Below, piece after piece: positions 7,294 to 13,887 of a stretch of 14,701 bases of DNA. The DNA lies in assembly GCA_034669525.1 (NCBI GenBank), contig JAXDNH010000069.1, forward strand, positions 1 through 14,701, written 5' to 3'. Each line of letters opens with the position of its first letter. Position 1 is the stretch's first letter. A program made the translations under genes and the position numbers. The stretch is from JAFASC01 sp034669525. GTDB lineage: Bacteria; Pseudomonadota; Alphaproteobacteria; Rhizobiales; Beijerinckiaceae. The notes under the pieces are model-generated. The model searched no databases, was not told the origin of the DNA, and saw only the letters and a list, made by a program, of their open reading frames with translations.

Positions 7294-8049
7294 ATGGATC
7301 AGGCCACTCTTACCCGTTCGCTGCTTTATCTCGACGGGATCAACGTCACGTTCGACGGCTACAAGGCGCTGCGTGGCCTGTCGCTGACGCTGCAGCCCGG
7401 CGAGATGCGCGCTATCATCGGCCCGAACGGCGCCGGCAAGACGACGATGATGGACGTGATCACCGGCAAGACGCGCCCGGATGAGGGCGACGTCTATTTC
7501 GGCGGCTCGCACGATCTGACGCAGCTCGATGAGGCGACAATCGCCGAGCTTGGAATCGGCCGGAAATTCCAGAAACCGACCGTCTTCGAGAGCCACACGG
7601 TCGAGGACAATATCCTGCTGGCGCTGAAGGCGCCGCGAAAAGCGATTGCGACGCTGTTTGGCGCCGCGCCTGAGGATCAGATCACGCGCATCGATCGCAT
7701 CCTTGAGACAGTCCGGCTCACGGATCACCGCGACCGCTATGCCGCCGATCTCTCGCATGGCCAGAAACAATGGCTCGAAATCGGCATGCTGCTTGCGCAG
7801 GACCCGAAGCTTCTGCTGGTCGACGAGCCGGTCGCCGGCATGACCGATTCGGAGACGGCGCAGACCGCGATCCTGCTCAAGGCGATCGCTAGGGATCATT
7901 CCGTCATTGTCGTCGAGCACGACATGGATTTCGTCCGCGAGCTCGGGGTGAAAGTCACTGTCCTGCACGAAGGCTCCGTGCTTGCGGAAGGCCCGCTTGA
8001 CATGGTCAGCGCCGATCCGCGCGTGGTGGAGGTGTACCTTGGGCGCTAA
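7294..8049 (+). CDS. urtD: Urea ABC transporter, ATP-binding protein UrtD
   Basis: A 251-residue ABC ATPase of the LivG type. All motifs are intact: Walker A GPNGAGKTT (43-51), Q-loop in KFQKPTVFE (Gln93), signature LSHGQKQWLEI (153-163), Walker B LLLVDEPVAGM (173-183) and a canonical H-loop histidine in VVVEHDMDFV (His209). In this family the signature reads LSHGQ where most ABC proteins have LSGGQ. It hydrolyses ATP as a heterodimer with UrtE to drive urea uptake through UrtBC on the cytoplasmic face. Its Shine-Dalgarno GAGGTGA overlaps the urtC stop, and only 3 bases separate the genes, so the two are translationally linked. Confidence 0.94.
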   Translation: MDQATLTRSLLYLDGINVTFDGYKALRGLSLTLQPGEMRAIIGPNGAGKTTMMDVITGKTRPDEGDVYFGGSHDLTQLDEATIAELGIGRKFQKPTVFESHTVEDNILLALKAPRKAIATLFGAAPEDQITRIDRILETVRLTDHRDRYAADLSHGQKQWLEIGMLLAQDPKLLLVDEPVAGMTDSETAQTAILLKAIARDHSVIVVEHDMDFVRELGVKVTVLHEGSVLAEGPLDMVSADPRVVEVYLGR

Positions 8050-8052
8050 ACC

Positions 8053-8748
8053 ATGCTGAGCGTCGACTCCGTCGATCTCTTCTACGGCGCGGCGCAGGCG
8101 CTGCGCTCCGTCTCTCTCACCGCGCAACCCGGACGCGTCACCTGCGTGCTCGGCCGCAACGGCGTCGGCAAGACGTCGCTGCTGCGCGCCATCGTCGGCC
8201 ACCAGCCGATCCGCGCCGGCAAAATCACGTGGAACGGGCAGAACATTGCCGGCCTCGCGCCGCATCAGCGGGCGCGGCGCGGCGTGGGCTACGTGCCGCA
8301 GGGGCGGGAAATCTTCCCGCTGCTCAGCGTGAGGGAAAATCTTGAGACGGGCTACGCACCGGTAAAGCGCAAGGAGCGCTTCATTCCTGAGGAGGTCTTC
8401 GAACTCTTCCCCGTTCTGAAGACCATGCTTGGGCGGCGGGGCGGCGACCTCTCCGGCGGCCAGCAGCAGCAGCTGGCGATCGGCCGCGCCCTGGTCACCC
8501 GCCCGAAACTACTTGTCCTCGATGAGCCGACCGAAGGCATCCAGCCTTCAATCATCAAGGATATCGGCCGCGCGATCTCCTACCTGCGCTCGAAGGGCGA
8601 CATGGCGATCGTGCTGGTCGAGCAATATTTCGATTTTGCGCGCGAACTTGCCGACGACTTCGCCGTGATGGACCGCGGCGTCGTGGTCATCTCCGGCGAC
8701 AAGGGCTCGATGGTCGAAGCGGAGGTTCGCAAGCGCCTGTCGGTCTGA
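8053..8748 (+). CDS. urtE: Urea ABC transporter, ATP-binding protein UrtE
   Basis: A 231-residue ABC ATPase of the LivF type, partner of UrtD. Walker A GRNGVGKTS (34-42), Q-loop in VPQGREIFP (Gln83), signature LSGGQQQQLAIGRAL (133-147) and Walker B LLVLDEPTEGIQPS (153-166) are intact. At the H-loop the sequence is VLVEQYFDFA, with glutamine (Gln191) in place of histidine; this is usual for LivF/UrtE proteins, so the heterodimer has one canonical H-loop (UrtD) and one altered. It starts 3 bases after urtD and is the last urt gene. A stem-loop follows 27 bases downstream. No urease genes lie in the window. Confidence 0.94.
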   Translation: MLSVDSVDLFYGAAQALRSVSLTAQPGRVTCVLGRNGVGKTSLLRAIVGHQPIRAGKITWNGQNIAGLAPHQRARRGVGYVPQGREIFPLLSVRENLETGYAPVKRKERFIPEEVFELFPVLKTMLGRRGGDLSGGQQQQLAIGRALVTRPKLLVLDEPTEGIQPSIIKDIGRAISYLRSKGDMAIVLVEQYFDFARELADDFAVMDRGVVVISGDKGSMVEAEVRKRLSV

Positions 8749-8775
8749 CTGAACGCACCCCCCCACAAAAGATTT

Positions 8776-8806
8776 GGCCTCCATCTCTTGGCGGTAGATG
8801 GAGGCC
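8776..8806 (+). terminator. Stem-loop after urtE
   Basis: GGCCTCCATCT (8776-8786) and AGATGGAGGCC (8796-8806) form a perfect 11-bp stem around a 9-base loop. Flanking TTT and AAA can lengthen it by several pairs past a one-base bulge. On the plus strand there is no run of T after it, so efficient Rho-independent termination is uncertain; its place directly after the operon fits a transcript-end structure. The hairpin is seen; termination is inferred. Confidence 0.6.
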
Positions 8807-8862
8807 CAAAAGGGGTTCGTCATCAAACACGCAGAGTGGAGCGCATTCGCGGCGTGGCGGTG

Positions 8863-8876
8863 GTGTGATTTCACAC
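8863..8876. promoter_or_regulatory. 14-bp palindrome upstream of lemA, candidate operator
   Basis: GTGTGATTTCACAC has perfect 6-bp arms (GTGTGA/TCACAC) around TT and lies about 95 bases before the lemA ATG in otherwise non-coding DNA. The half-sites resemble those of CRP, but CRP needs a 6-base spacer, so this would be a different regulator (a GntR-like dimer is one possibility). The symmetry is seen; the function is inference. Confidence 0.3.
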
Positions 8877-8970
8877 ACTACCCTACACGCGGTGCGTGAA
8901 TCCGCGCGCTGCTTTTCTCGGCCGCGCGAACATGGTCTAAGCTCCCGGCCTTTATCGGGAGAGCACTCCA

Positions 8971-9564
8971 ATGAAACTTCCCCGCCCCGCCGCCCTCCTT
9001 GCGATCGTCCTTCTCGGCCTCGGCCTGTCTGGCTGCGGCTACAACACGATCCCAACCTTGGAAGAGCAGGCGAAGGCCAAATGGGCCGACGTGCAGAACC
9101 AGTACCAGCGCCGCGCCGACTTGATCCCGAACCTGGTCGCGACCGTCCAGGGCTACGCCAAACAGGAGAAGGACGTGCTGACCTCGGTCGTCGAGGCGCG
9201 CGCCAAGGCGACATCGGTTCGCATTGATGCCTCGCAGCTGACCGATCCGGAGAAGGTGAAGCAGTTTCAGGACGCGCAGAACCAGCTCTCAGGTGCGCTT
9301 GGCCGGCTGCTCGCGGTCACCGAGGCCTATCCCGACTTGAAGTCCAACCAGAATTTCCTGGCGCTACAATCCCAGCTCGAAGGCACGGAGAACCGCATCG
9401 CCGTTGCGCGGCGCGACTACATCGAGGCGGTCCGCGAATACAATCTGGCGCTGCGCACGTTTCCAACGATGATCTGGGCCAAGACAGTTTTCGCCGGGAA
9501 TAAACCGATGGCGGAATTCACCGCAACCGACGCGGCGCAGTCGCCCCCGCATGTGAAGTTCTGA
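8971..9564 (+). CDS. lemA: LemA family lipoprotein
   Basis: A 197-residue LemA-family protein. The N-terminus is a lipoprotein signal: MKLPRP, a hydrophobic core, then lipobox LSGC with Cys22 as the acylated residue, and glycine at +2. The mature part contains the LemA core, helical and rich in Q, E and A, with YQRRADLIPNLVATVQGYAKQE (about 45-66), a stretch highly typical of the family, and a second conserved region, LKSNQNFLALQSQLEGTENRIAVARRDY (about 114-142). LemA proteins are membrane-associated with an extracytoplasmic helical domain; their biochemical role is poorly known. A GGGAGAG Shine-Dalgarno lies 7-13 bases before the ATG. It leads an apparent operon with two TPM-domain genes, an association seen in many bacteria. 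Confidence 0.92.
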   Translation: MKLPRPAALLAIVLLGLGLSGCGYNTIPTLEEQAKAKWADVQNQYQRRADLIPNLVATVQGYAKQEKDVLTSVVEARAKATSVRIDASQLTDPEKVKQFQDAQNQLSGALGRLLAVTEAYPDLKSNQNFLALQSQLEGTENRIAVARRDYIEAVREYNLALRTFPTMIWAKTVFAGNKPMAEFTATDAAQSPPHVKF

Positions 9565-9577
9565 GACTCTCCCGCTA

Positions 9578-10354
9578 ATGCTCCTGAGGTCGAAACTGTG
9601 GCCGCTAGTCGCGGCCGGCGCTTTCGTCTGCTTCGCCGCGCTCGCCGCGCTGCACTTTCCCGAGCTTACCGGCCGCATCGTCGACCAGGCCAACATCCTG
9701 CCCGCCGCGACGCGCAGCACGCTTGAGACAAAGCTCACCGATCTCGAAAGCAAATCCGGTATCCAGCTTGTGGTCGCGACCGTCGCCTCGCTCGACGACA
9801 GCGATGTCGAGACTTACGCAAACCAGCTCTTTCGCGCCTGGAAGCTGGGCGAAAAGCCGAAGAACAATGGCGCATTGCTCCTGGTCGCGCCGAAGGAGCG
9901 CAAAGTCCGTATCGAGGTCGGCTACGGGCTCGAAGGCACGCTGACCGACGCTTTGTCCAACGTCATCATCACCAATCAAATCGTGCCGAAGTTCAAAGCC
10001 GGTGACTTTGCCGGCGGCATCGAGCGCGGCGTCGACGGCATCATCGCGGCGCTGACGACAGACACCAGCGACTGGCAGAAGAAGAAGCAAGTCCGCGCGG
10101 ATGATCAGGACAATGCGTGGGCGGCCCTCTTGCCATTCCTTATCGTCGGTCTGTTCATCTTCATCTTCTGGATGATGCATCGCCACGCACGCGGCCGCGG
10201 CCGCGGCGGCTGGGGCGGTCCGGTGTTCATTCCGATGGGATCGGGCTGGAGCAGCGGCGGCTCTTCTTGGGGAGGCGGTGGCGGATTCTCCGGGGGCGGC
10301 TTTTCCGGGGGCGGCGGCTCGTCTGGGGGCGGCGGCGCCTCGGGGAGCTGGTGA
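9578..10354 (+). CDS. TPM domain protein with C-terminal glycine/serine tail (YgcG family)
   Basis: A 258-residue protein. After a signal-like hydrophobic N-terminus (about 6-26) comes the TPM domain (about 30-160), beginning LTGRIVDQANILPAATRSTLE and holding the conserved stretches NNGALLLVAPKERKVRIEVGYGLEGTLTDA (97-126) and FAGGIERGVDGIIAAL. A membrane helix (about 183-200) leads to an R/G-rich segment and a tail of almost pure G and S (222-258). This layout matches YgcG/Psb32-type proteins; the TPM domain faces the periplasm, is of unclear biochemistry, and is phosphatase-like in some members. It starts 13 bases after lemA with no evident Shine-Dalgarno, so translation may depend on lemA. 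Its TGA overlaps the next gene's ATG by one base. Confidence 0.9.
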   Translation: MLLRSKLWPLVAAGAFVCFAALAALHFPELTGRIVDQANILPAATRSTLETKLTDLESKSGIQLVVATVASLDDSDVETYANQLFRAWKLGEKPKNNGALLLVAPKERKVRIEVGYGLEGTLTDALSNVIITNQIVPKFKAGDFAGGIERGVDGIIAALTTDTSDWQKKKQVRADDQDNAWAALLPFLIVGLFIFIFWMMHRHARGRGRGGWGGPVFIPMGSGWSSGGSSWGGGGGFSGGGFSGGGGSSGGGGASGSW

Positions 10355-10959
10355 TGGCGATCTCGCCCGAAGACCGCGCCCGCATCTCCGAAGCAATCCG
10401 CGCTGCCGAGCAAAACACATCGGGCGAGATCGTCTGCGTGCTGGCGCGCTCGTCCTCCGAATATACCGCCGCGCCGGTTCTGGTTGGCGCTTTATGCGCG
10501 CTTGTTCTGCCGTGGGCGTTTGTTTTGCTGACGCAATGGAGCGTGCAGCGCATTCTCGTCGCGCAGCTGATTATTTTCGTGCTTGCGACGGCGATTTGTG
10601 CGCTGACGCCGATCGGCGTGGCCTTGGTGCCGCGGCGGATCAAGCGCACGCGCGCGCATCGCGCCGCGATGGAGCAGTTTCATTCGCGCGGTCTCGGCCG
10701 CCTGGAAGGCCGCGCTGGCGTCTTGATCTATGTTTCGCTCGCCGAGCGCTATGCGCGCATTGTCGTTGACGATCACCTCGCCACCAAAATACACGCGAGG
10801 GAATGGCGTGCGGCGGTCGACGCGCTCACCGCGCACATGAAGGATGGCCGCATCGCCGACGGGTTTGTCGCCGCGATCGCGCGCTGCGGCGCGGTTTTGG
10901 CCGAACATGCGCCGGGTGCGCCGGGCGGCAGGTTGCCGGACCGAATTTACGTGATGTGA
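10354..10959 (+). CDS. Second TPM domain-containing membrane protein
   Basis: A 201-residue protein starting at the ATG that overlaps the upstream stop (TGATG), with GGGGAG just before it. It opens SPEDRARISEAIRAAEQNTSGEIVCVLARSS (residues 4-34), the first part of a TPM domain. Two membrane helices (about 42-60 and 67-88) then interrupt, and the second part follows (108-183, with GRAGVLIYVSLAERYARIVVDDHLATKI). Such TPM proteins with an internal helical hairpin often accompany the tail-bearing TPM protein and LemA. There is no signal peptide, so with two helices both TPM halves should lie on the same, probably cytoplasmic, side, unlike the upstream protein. The biochemical function is unknown. 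A frame extending farther upstream overlaps the previous gene and is not used. Confidence 0.86.
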   Translation: MAISPEDRARISEAIRAAEQNTSGEIVCVLARSSSEYTAAPVLVGALCALVLPWAFVLLTQWSVQRILVAQLIIFVLATAICALTPIGVALVPRRIKRTRAHRAAMEQFHSRGLGRLEGRAGVLIYVSLAERYARIVVDDHLATKIHAREWRAAVDALTAHMKDGRIADGFVAAIARCGAVLAEHAPGAPGGRLPDRIYVM

Positions 10960-11019
10960 TAGGCACTTAGGCTGCCAAACCCTTGCGCGGGGCCATTCAA
11001 TCCCCACATAACGCTCACG

Positions 11020-11084
11020 AGACACGCCTAGCCGCCCGGCCTGATCACCCGCGAGCGGCGCAGCCCAAACGGGCGGGCGTGTCT
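11020..11084 (+). terminator. Large inverted repeat after the lemA-TPM-TPM operon
   Basis: AGACACGCC (11020-11028) followed by CCGCCCG (11032-11038) pairs with CGGGCGGGCGTGTCT (11070-11084), leaving a small bulge (tagc) and a loop of about 31 bases. The sequence after it, tatttgcgtttt, is T-rich. This fits a terminator 60 bases after the last gene. A competing 7-bp pair, GCCCAAA (11063-11069) with TTTGGGC (11094-11100), shares the region and cannot easily form at the same time. Confidence 0.55.
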
Positions 11085-11131
11085 TATTTGCGTTTTGGGC
11101 GATAACCTCCCCTCGGGTATCGAGGACCGTC

Positions 11132-11359
11132 ATGACAGGCGACGTAACAAAGCGAGTCCGAACCTTCCCCGCAGCCAGCCTGTTGGCGATCGCGCTGGGG
11201 GCAGCGGCGTTAGGTGCCGTTGCTATCGGAGCCATTGCAATCGGTCGAGCTGCGATTGGCCGAGTGGCAATCGGACGCGCGCGCATCGGCACGCTGGAAG
11301 TGGATGATTTGAGAGTGCGTAGGCTCAGGATACTCGAGCGAAGCGAACCCGACCTTTAA
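11132..11359 (+). CDS. Small five-residue-repeat protein (pentapeptide-repeat-like)
   Basis: A 75-residue protein with a GAGGA ribosome-binding element about 8 bases before the ATG. After a basic start (MTGDVTKRVRTFPAAS), residues 21-70 divide into ten uninterrupted units of five: ALGAA, ALGAV, AIGAI, AIGRA, AIGRV, AIGRA, RIGTL, EVDDL, RVRRL, RILER. Position 2 is always I, L or V, position 3 is glycine in the first seven units, and position 5 is mostly small or aliphatic. This recalls pentapeptide-repeat solenoids, though the Asp/Asn before the central residue is missing. The first half is hydrophobic enough for a membrane helix and the second half is charged. I recognise no named family. It stands alone between the terminator-like repeat and a convergent gene whose stop is 25 bases away. 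Confidence 0.68.
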   Translation: MTGDVTKRVRTFPAASLLAIALGAAALGAVAIGAIAIGRAAIGRVAIGRARIGTLEVDDLRVRRLRILERSEPDL

Positions 11360-11384
11360 AGCCGGCAATCCATAGAGGAGCGCC

Positions 11385-12212
11385 TCAACGCTTCTTGTCC
11401 ACCAGCTCCGCATTCGCCGCGACATTGGCCGGCGTCACGATATTCAGCTCGCGCAATTCGTTTGCCGAAAAAATAAACAGCCGATCCTTCGGCGTCTCCA
11501 TCGCATGCACCCACATTTTGAGATCGATGCCCATCTCGGCGAGATAACGCTGGCAGCGCGCCGAGACGCGCTGCGCCTCGCTCATCGTATCGTGCCGCGC
11601 GGCTTCGGCCTGATCGGGCGCAAAGACCTGATGCACGCCGATGATTGCGCCCGTGGCTGCGGCGCGCCGGGCGCCGCCGGCGAAAACAAGGGGACAGGAC
11701 GAAACGCAGATTTTGTCCTTCTCGACCTCCGTGGCAAAACCGCGCGCGCGGATCAGCCGGCCCATTTCGAGTGCGTCCCCGACAGAGCCGCCCGGAGAAT
11801 TCAGCACGATTGTCTTGATGTATTCGCCGCGGGCGTTCACCTCCGAGGCGAAGGCTCCCGCGCTGCCCGGCGCGATCATGCCTGTGGCGAGAAGGCGCCC
11901 GTTCTTGCCGAGACTGAACGTCATCGGCTTTGCCAACGCGCCGTCGGCCTTGCGCGCCGGGACGACGCGGCGGTCGCGATCCGGGGCGGCGGGAACATCG
12001 GTTGTGACTGGCGACATGTCCGGCAGTACCGGCTGCTCCGTCGCCTCGCGCCAAAGCGCATCCGGCCTAAATCCGGTCGTTGCGGAAAGATCGACCGCGA
12101 GAACGCTGACGGTTGCGATCAACAGCACGCGCAGGAGCCAACGCAGCATCTGCTCGTCGGCATTGCCGGCGAGCCAGCGATGCAGTCGCTGCCGCATGGC
12201 GGAGTCCGACAT
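11385..12212 (-). CDS. Membrane-anchored ClpP-fold protease-like protein (COG3904-like)
   Basis: A 275-residue protein with a short cytoplasmic N-terminus, one membrane anchor (about 25-43, LRWLLRVLLIATVSVLAV), a proline-rich linker (50-95) and a ClpP/crotonase-fold domain (about 98-270). Seen motifs are LNSPGGSVGDALEMGRLIR (137-155), CVSSCPLVFAGGARR (169-183) and IGVHQ (191-195). Compared with ClpP, Ser171 lines up with the catalytic serine and His194 with the catalytic histidine; the third residue is not clear. The two cysteines flanking the serine (169, 173) could form a disulfide in the periplasm. It would be a periplasmic-facing serine peptidase or a related hydrolase; the substrate is unknown. 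Its ATG directly follows the TAG of the upstream membrane-protein gene, so they are almost surely co-transcribed. Confidence 0.8.
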   Translation of the reverse strand: MSDSAMRQRLHRWLAGNADEQMLRWLLRVLLIATVSVLAVDLSATTGFRPDALWREATEQPVLPDMSPVTTDVPAAPDRDRRVVPARKADGALAKPMTFSLGKNGRLLATGMIAPGSAGAFASEVNARGEYIKTIVLNSPGGSVGDALEMGRLIRARGFATEVEKDKICVSSCPLVFAGGARRAAATGAIIGVHQVFAPDQAEAARHDTMSEAQRVSARCQRYLAEMGIDLKMWVHAMETPKDRLFIFSANELRELNIVTPANVAANAELVDKKR

Positions 12213-13556
12213 CTACGTTGTCTTGCTCGCGCGGGCGGACGAAAGCGGCGTCACGTTCTTGTCGTCGGACGCGGCGATTTCCGGTTCAGGGATATCTGGT
12301 TCCGCCCTTGCCGCCGCCGCAGGCATTTCGACGGCATGCTCGGTACCGCGCCGCGTTGCTTCGAGCTCGCGCGCGATCTGCAGCGCCGCGGCAAGATCGC
12401 TCGCCGTCATGCTCGACGCGCTGAGCGCCGGGCGGCCTTCCTGCCGGATCGCCGCGTGCACGACGCAAAGAATGAGCACCAGCACCGCCGGCATGAGATC
12501 GATCGAAATCGCGCCGGCCCAACTCGGAATGAAATCGCCGGCGTAGCGCAGCACCGCTTCGGCCGGCGAAATCGGCTGGAAGCGCGCCGGCTCGACACGT
12601 GGCATCGCCAGGATCTTGTCGGCGGCATCGGCGAGCGAAGCGGCCTGGGCGGCGACGGAGGCTTCGACCTTGCTTACAACCGCGCTTTGCCGATCGGCGA
12701 GATCGGCGCTGCGCCCGCCCGCCGCCGGCGCGATGAAGCCCGAGGACAAAGAGACCGCGGCGCGCTTCACCGCCGGCGCAACCGAGGTCTGCTGCAGATT
12801 GGCGATGACGCCCATCAGCGCCAGCGACTCCGTCGCGAACGCATCGCTGCGCGTCGCAATCGGCCCGCGGTCGGAAATCATCTCGCGCATTTTGGTGAGG
12901 TTCTTGCCGCCTTGCTCGAACAGCGTGGTGGCGCGCTTACCCGAGGCTTGCACCTCCTGGCCGAGGCCATCGAGCTGCGTCGACATTTGTGCAAGCAATT
13001 GCACCACGGTGCCCGAGCCGGACGTGCCGGTGAGCGAACCGGCGCGCTCGGCTTCGGCAAGCTTGGCGAAACGGCCGGAAGCAAGCTGAATATCGGGCAG
13101 CAAGCTTTGTGCGGCGATTGCGTTCGTGTTCGCGACATCGAGATCGCGCGTATAGTTCTGCACGGTGATCGCCAGATGCTGCTGGATCGCCGCCGCGCCC
13201 GCCAAAGCCGACGCATTCAGCCAAGACGACATCGCGACGATCATCAGCGATCCGAGCGCCATGCAACCGAACATCAGCGCGCGACCGTTGCGGCTCACCA
13301 CATGCGGCATGAACTGCATGAGGAAAATCCAGAACGCGTAAATGCCGACCGAGACGGCGACGGAATAGATCACTGCGGCAAAAAACACCATGGTAGCGTT
13401 GCCGTTGAGCAGTTCGCGAACGCCGAGATAGGTGTAGACGCCGGCCGCGAGCGCCAGAATCGCGGTCGTGACTTTCAGCGTCACTTCGAGGCGCTGGAGA
13501 CCGGTGGAAAGTTGCACGGAGGGCCGCGCAAAGATCGATGAGGTACGTTCGAGCAT
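12213..13556 (-). CDS. Hypothetical four-helix membrane protein with a large extracytoplasmic helical domain
   Basis: With the ATG at 13556 (GGGGA ribosome-binding site 7 bases upstream) the product has 447 residues. An open frame reaching 13682 lacks such a site and adds 42 unlikely residues. I do not recognise a named family. Three membrane helices (about 28-46, 55-80, 94-113) are followed by about 230 residues rich in A, Q, S and L (114-345), helical and coiled-coil-like, predicted outside the cytoplasm. A fourth helix (348-370, IDLMPAVLVLILCVVHAAI) leads to a cytoplasmic tail (371-447) of low complexity, rich in A, E and P. It lies directly upstream of a membrane-anchored ClpP-like gene with no spacer (TAG then ATG), suggesting a functional pair in which this protein may present substrate or hold the protease. 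That role is inference. Confidence 0.82.
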   Translation of the reverse strand: MLERTSSIFARPSVQLSTGLQRLEVTLKVTTAILALAAGVYTYLGVRELLNGNATMVFFAAVIYSVAVSVGIYAFWIFLMQFMPHVVSRNGRALMFGCMALGSLMIVAMSSWLNASALAGAAAIQQHLAITVQNYTRDLDVANTNAIAAQSLLPDIQLASGRFAKLAEAERAGSLTGTSGSGTVVQLLAQMSTQLDGLGQEVQASGKRATTLFEQGGKNLTKMREMISDRGPIATRSDAFATESLALMGVIANLQQTSVAPAVKRAAVSLSSGFIAPAAGGRSADLADRQSAVVSKVEASVAAQAASLADAADKILAMPRVEPARFQPISPAEAVLRYAGDFIPSWAGAISIDLMPAVLVLILCVVHAAIRQEGRPALSASSMTASDLAAALQIARELEATRRGTEHAVEMPAAAARAEPDIPEPEIAASDDKNVTPLSSARASKTT

Positions 13557-13737
13557 GATCTGTCCCCAGCGGGTCACGTGAACCCGCGTCTCCAATAGCC
13601 CCCGGTTTGGCTTTAACGCGATCTGAGGGAGAAGATATCGCCGATATTGTGTCGCGCCGATAGACTGCAAGCTTGGCGGCAACTAACAGCTTTGAAAAGC
13701 AACTCTATTGCGCGATAGACCAAAAGAGCAATGCAAA

Positions 13738-13814
13738 TGGTACCGCCACCCCGGCTCGAACGGGGGACCCCCAGATCCACAATCTGGTGCTCTAACCAAC
13801 TGAGCTATGGCGGC
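13738..13814 (-). tRNA. tRNA-His (anticodon GTG)
   Basis: A 77-base cloverleaf read on the minus strand. The acceptor GCCGCCA pairs with TGGCGGT (last pair G-U), the D arm is GCTC/GAGC, the anticodon arm CCAGA-TTGTGGA-TCTGG has anticodon GTG, and the T arm is CCCCG-TTCGAGC-CGGGG. The 3' CCA is encoded (13738-13740). The discriminator base is A73 and the base before G1 is T, so the G-1:C73 pair that marks tRNA-His in most bacteria is absent. This is known for a clade of Alphaproteobacteria with a matching histidyl-tRNA synthetase. Confidence 0.95.
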
Positions 13815-13829
13815 ATCGAAAGCGGCGCG

Positions 13830-13858
13830 AACCTAAAACCGGCCCCCTGCGATTGCAA
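13830..13858 (-). promoter_or_regulatory. Possible promoter of tRNA-His
   Basis: On the minus strand, TTGCAA (13858-13853) and TAGGTT (13835-13830) are 17 bases apart and lie 15 bases before the tRNA 5' end, as expected for a -35/-10 pair. Each hexamer matches the sigma70 consensus only in part, so this is tentative. Confidence 0.35.
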
Positions 13859-13887
13859 GCGAGCGGGTGCCGCAGACGGGCAGACGT

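Noticed and set aside
6529..8265. A 578-codon minus-strand open frame opposite urtC, urtD and urtE
   Set aside because: Composition is dominated by R, D, H and A with no recognisable fold, while the plus strand carries all ABC motifs and permease signatures. A similar 345-codon frame opposite urtA (3225-4262) is rejected for the same reason.
11505..13541. A 678-codon plus-strand open frame opposite the protease-like and four-helix membrane protein genes
   Set aside because: It is arginine/histidine-rich with no domain or membrane pattern and lies fully antisense to two genes with clear motifs, ribosome-binding sites and an abutting junction. Long antisense frames are expected in GC-rich DNA.
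13557..13682. N-terminal extension of the four-helix membrane protein by 42 residues
   Set aside because: The upstream start has no ribosome-binding site, whereas ATG at 13556 has GGGGA at a good distance, and the extra residues show no conserved character.
13690..13830. tRNA-His as an integration site for a mobile element
   Set aside because: tRNA genes are frequent attachment sites, but there is no integrase, no repeated tRNA 3' end nearby and no compositional change around it.
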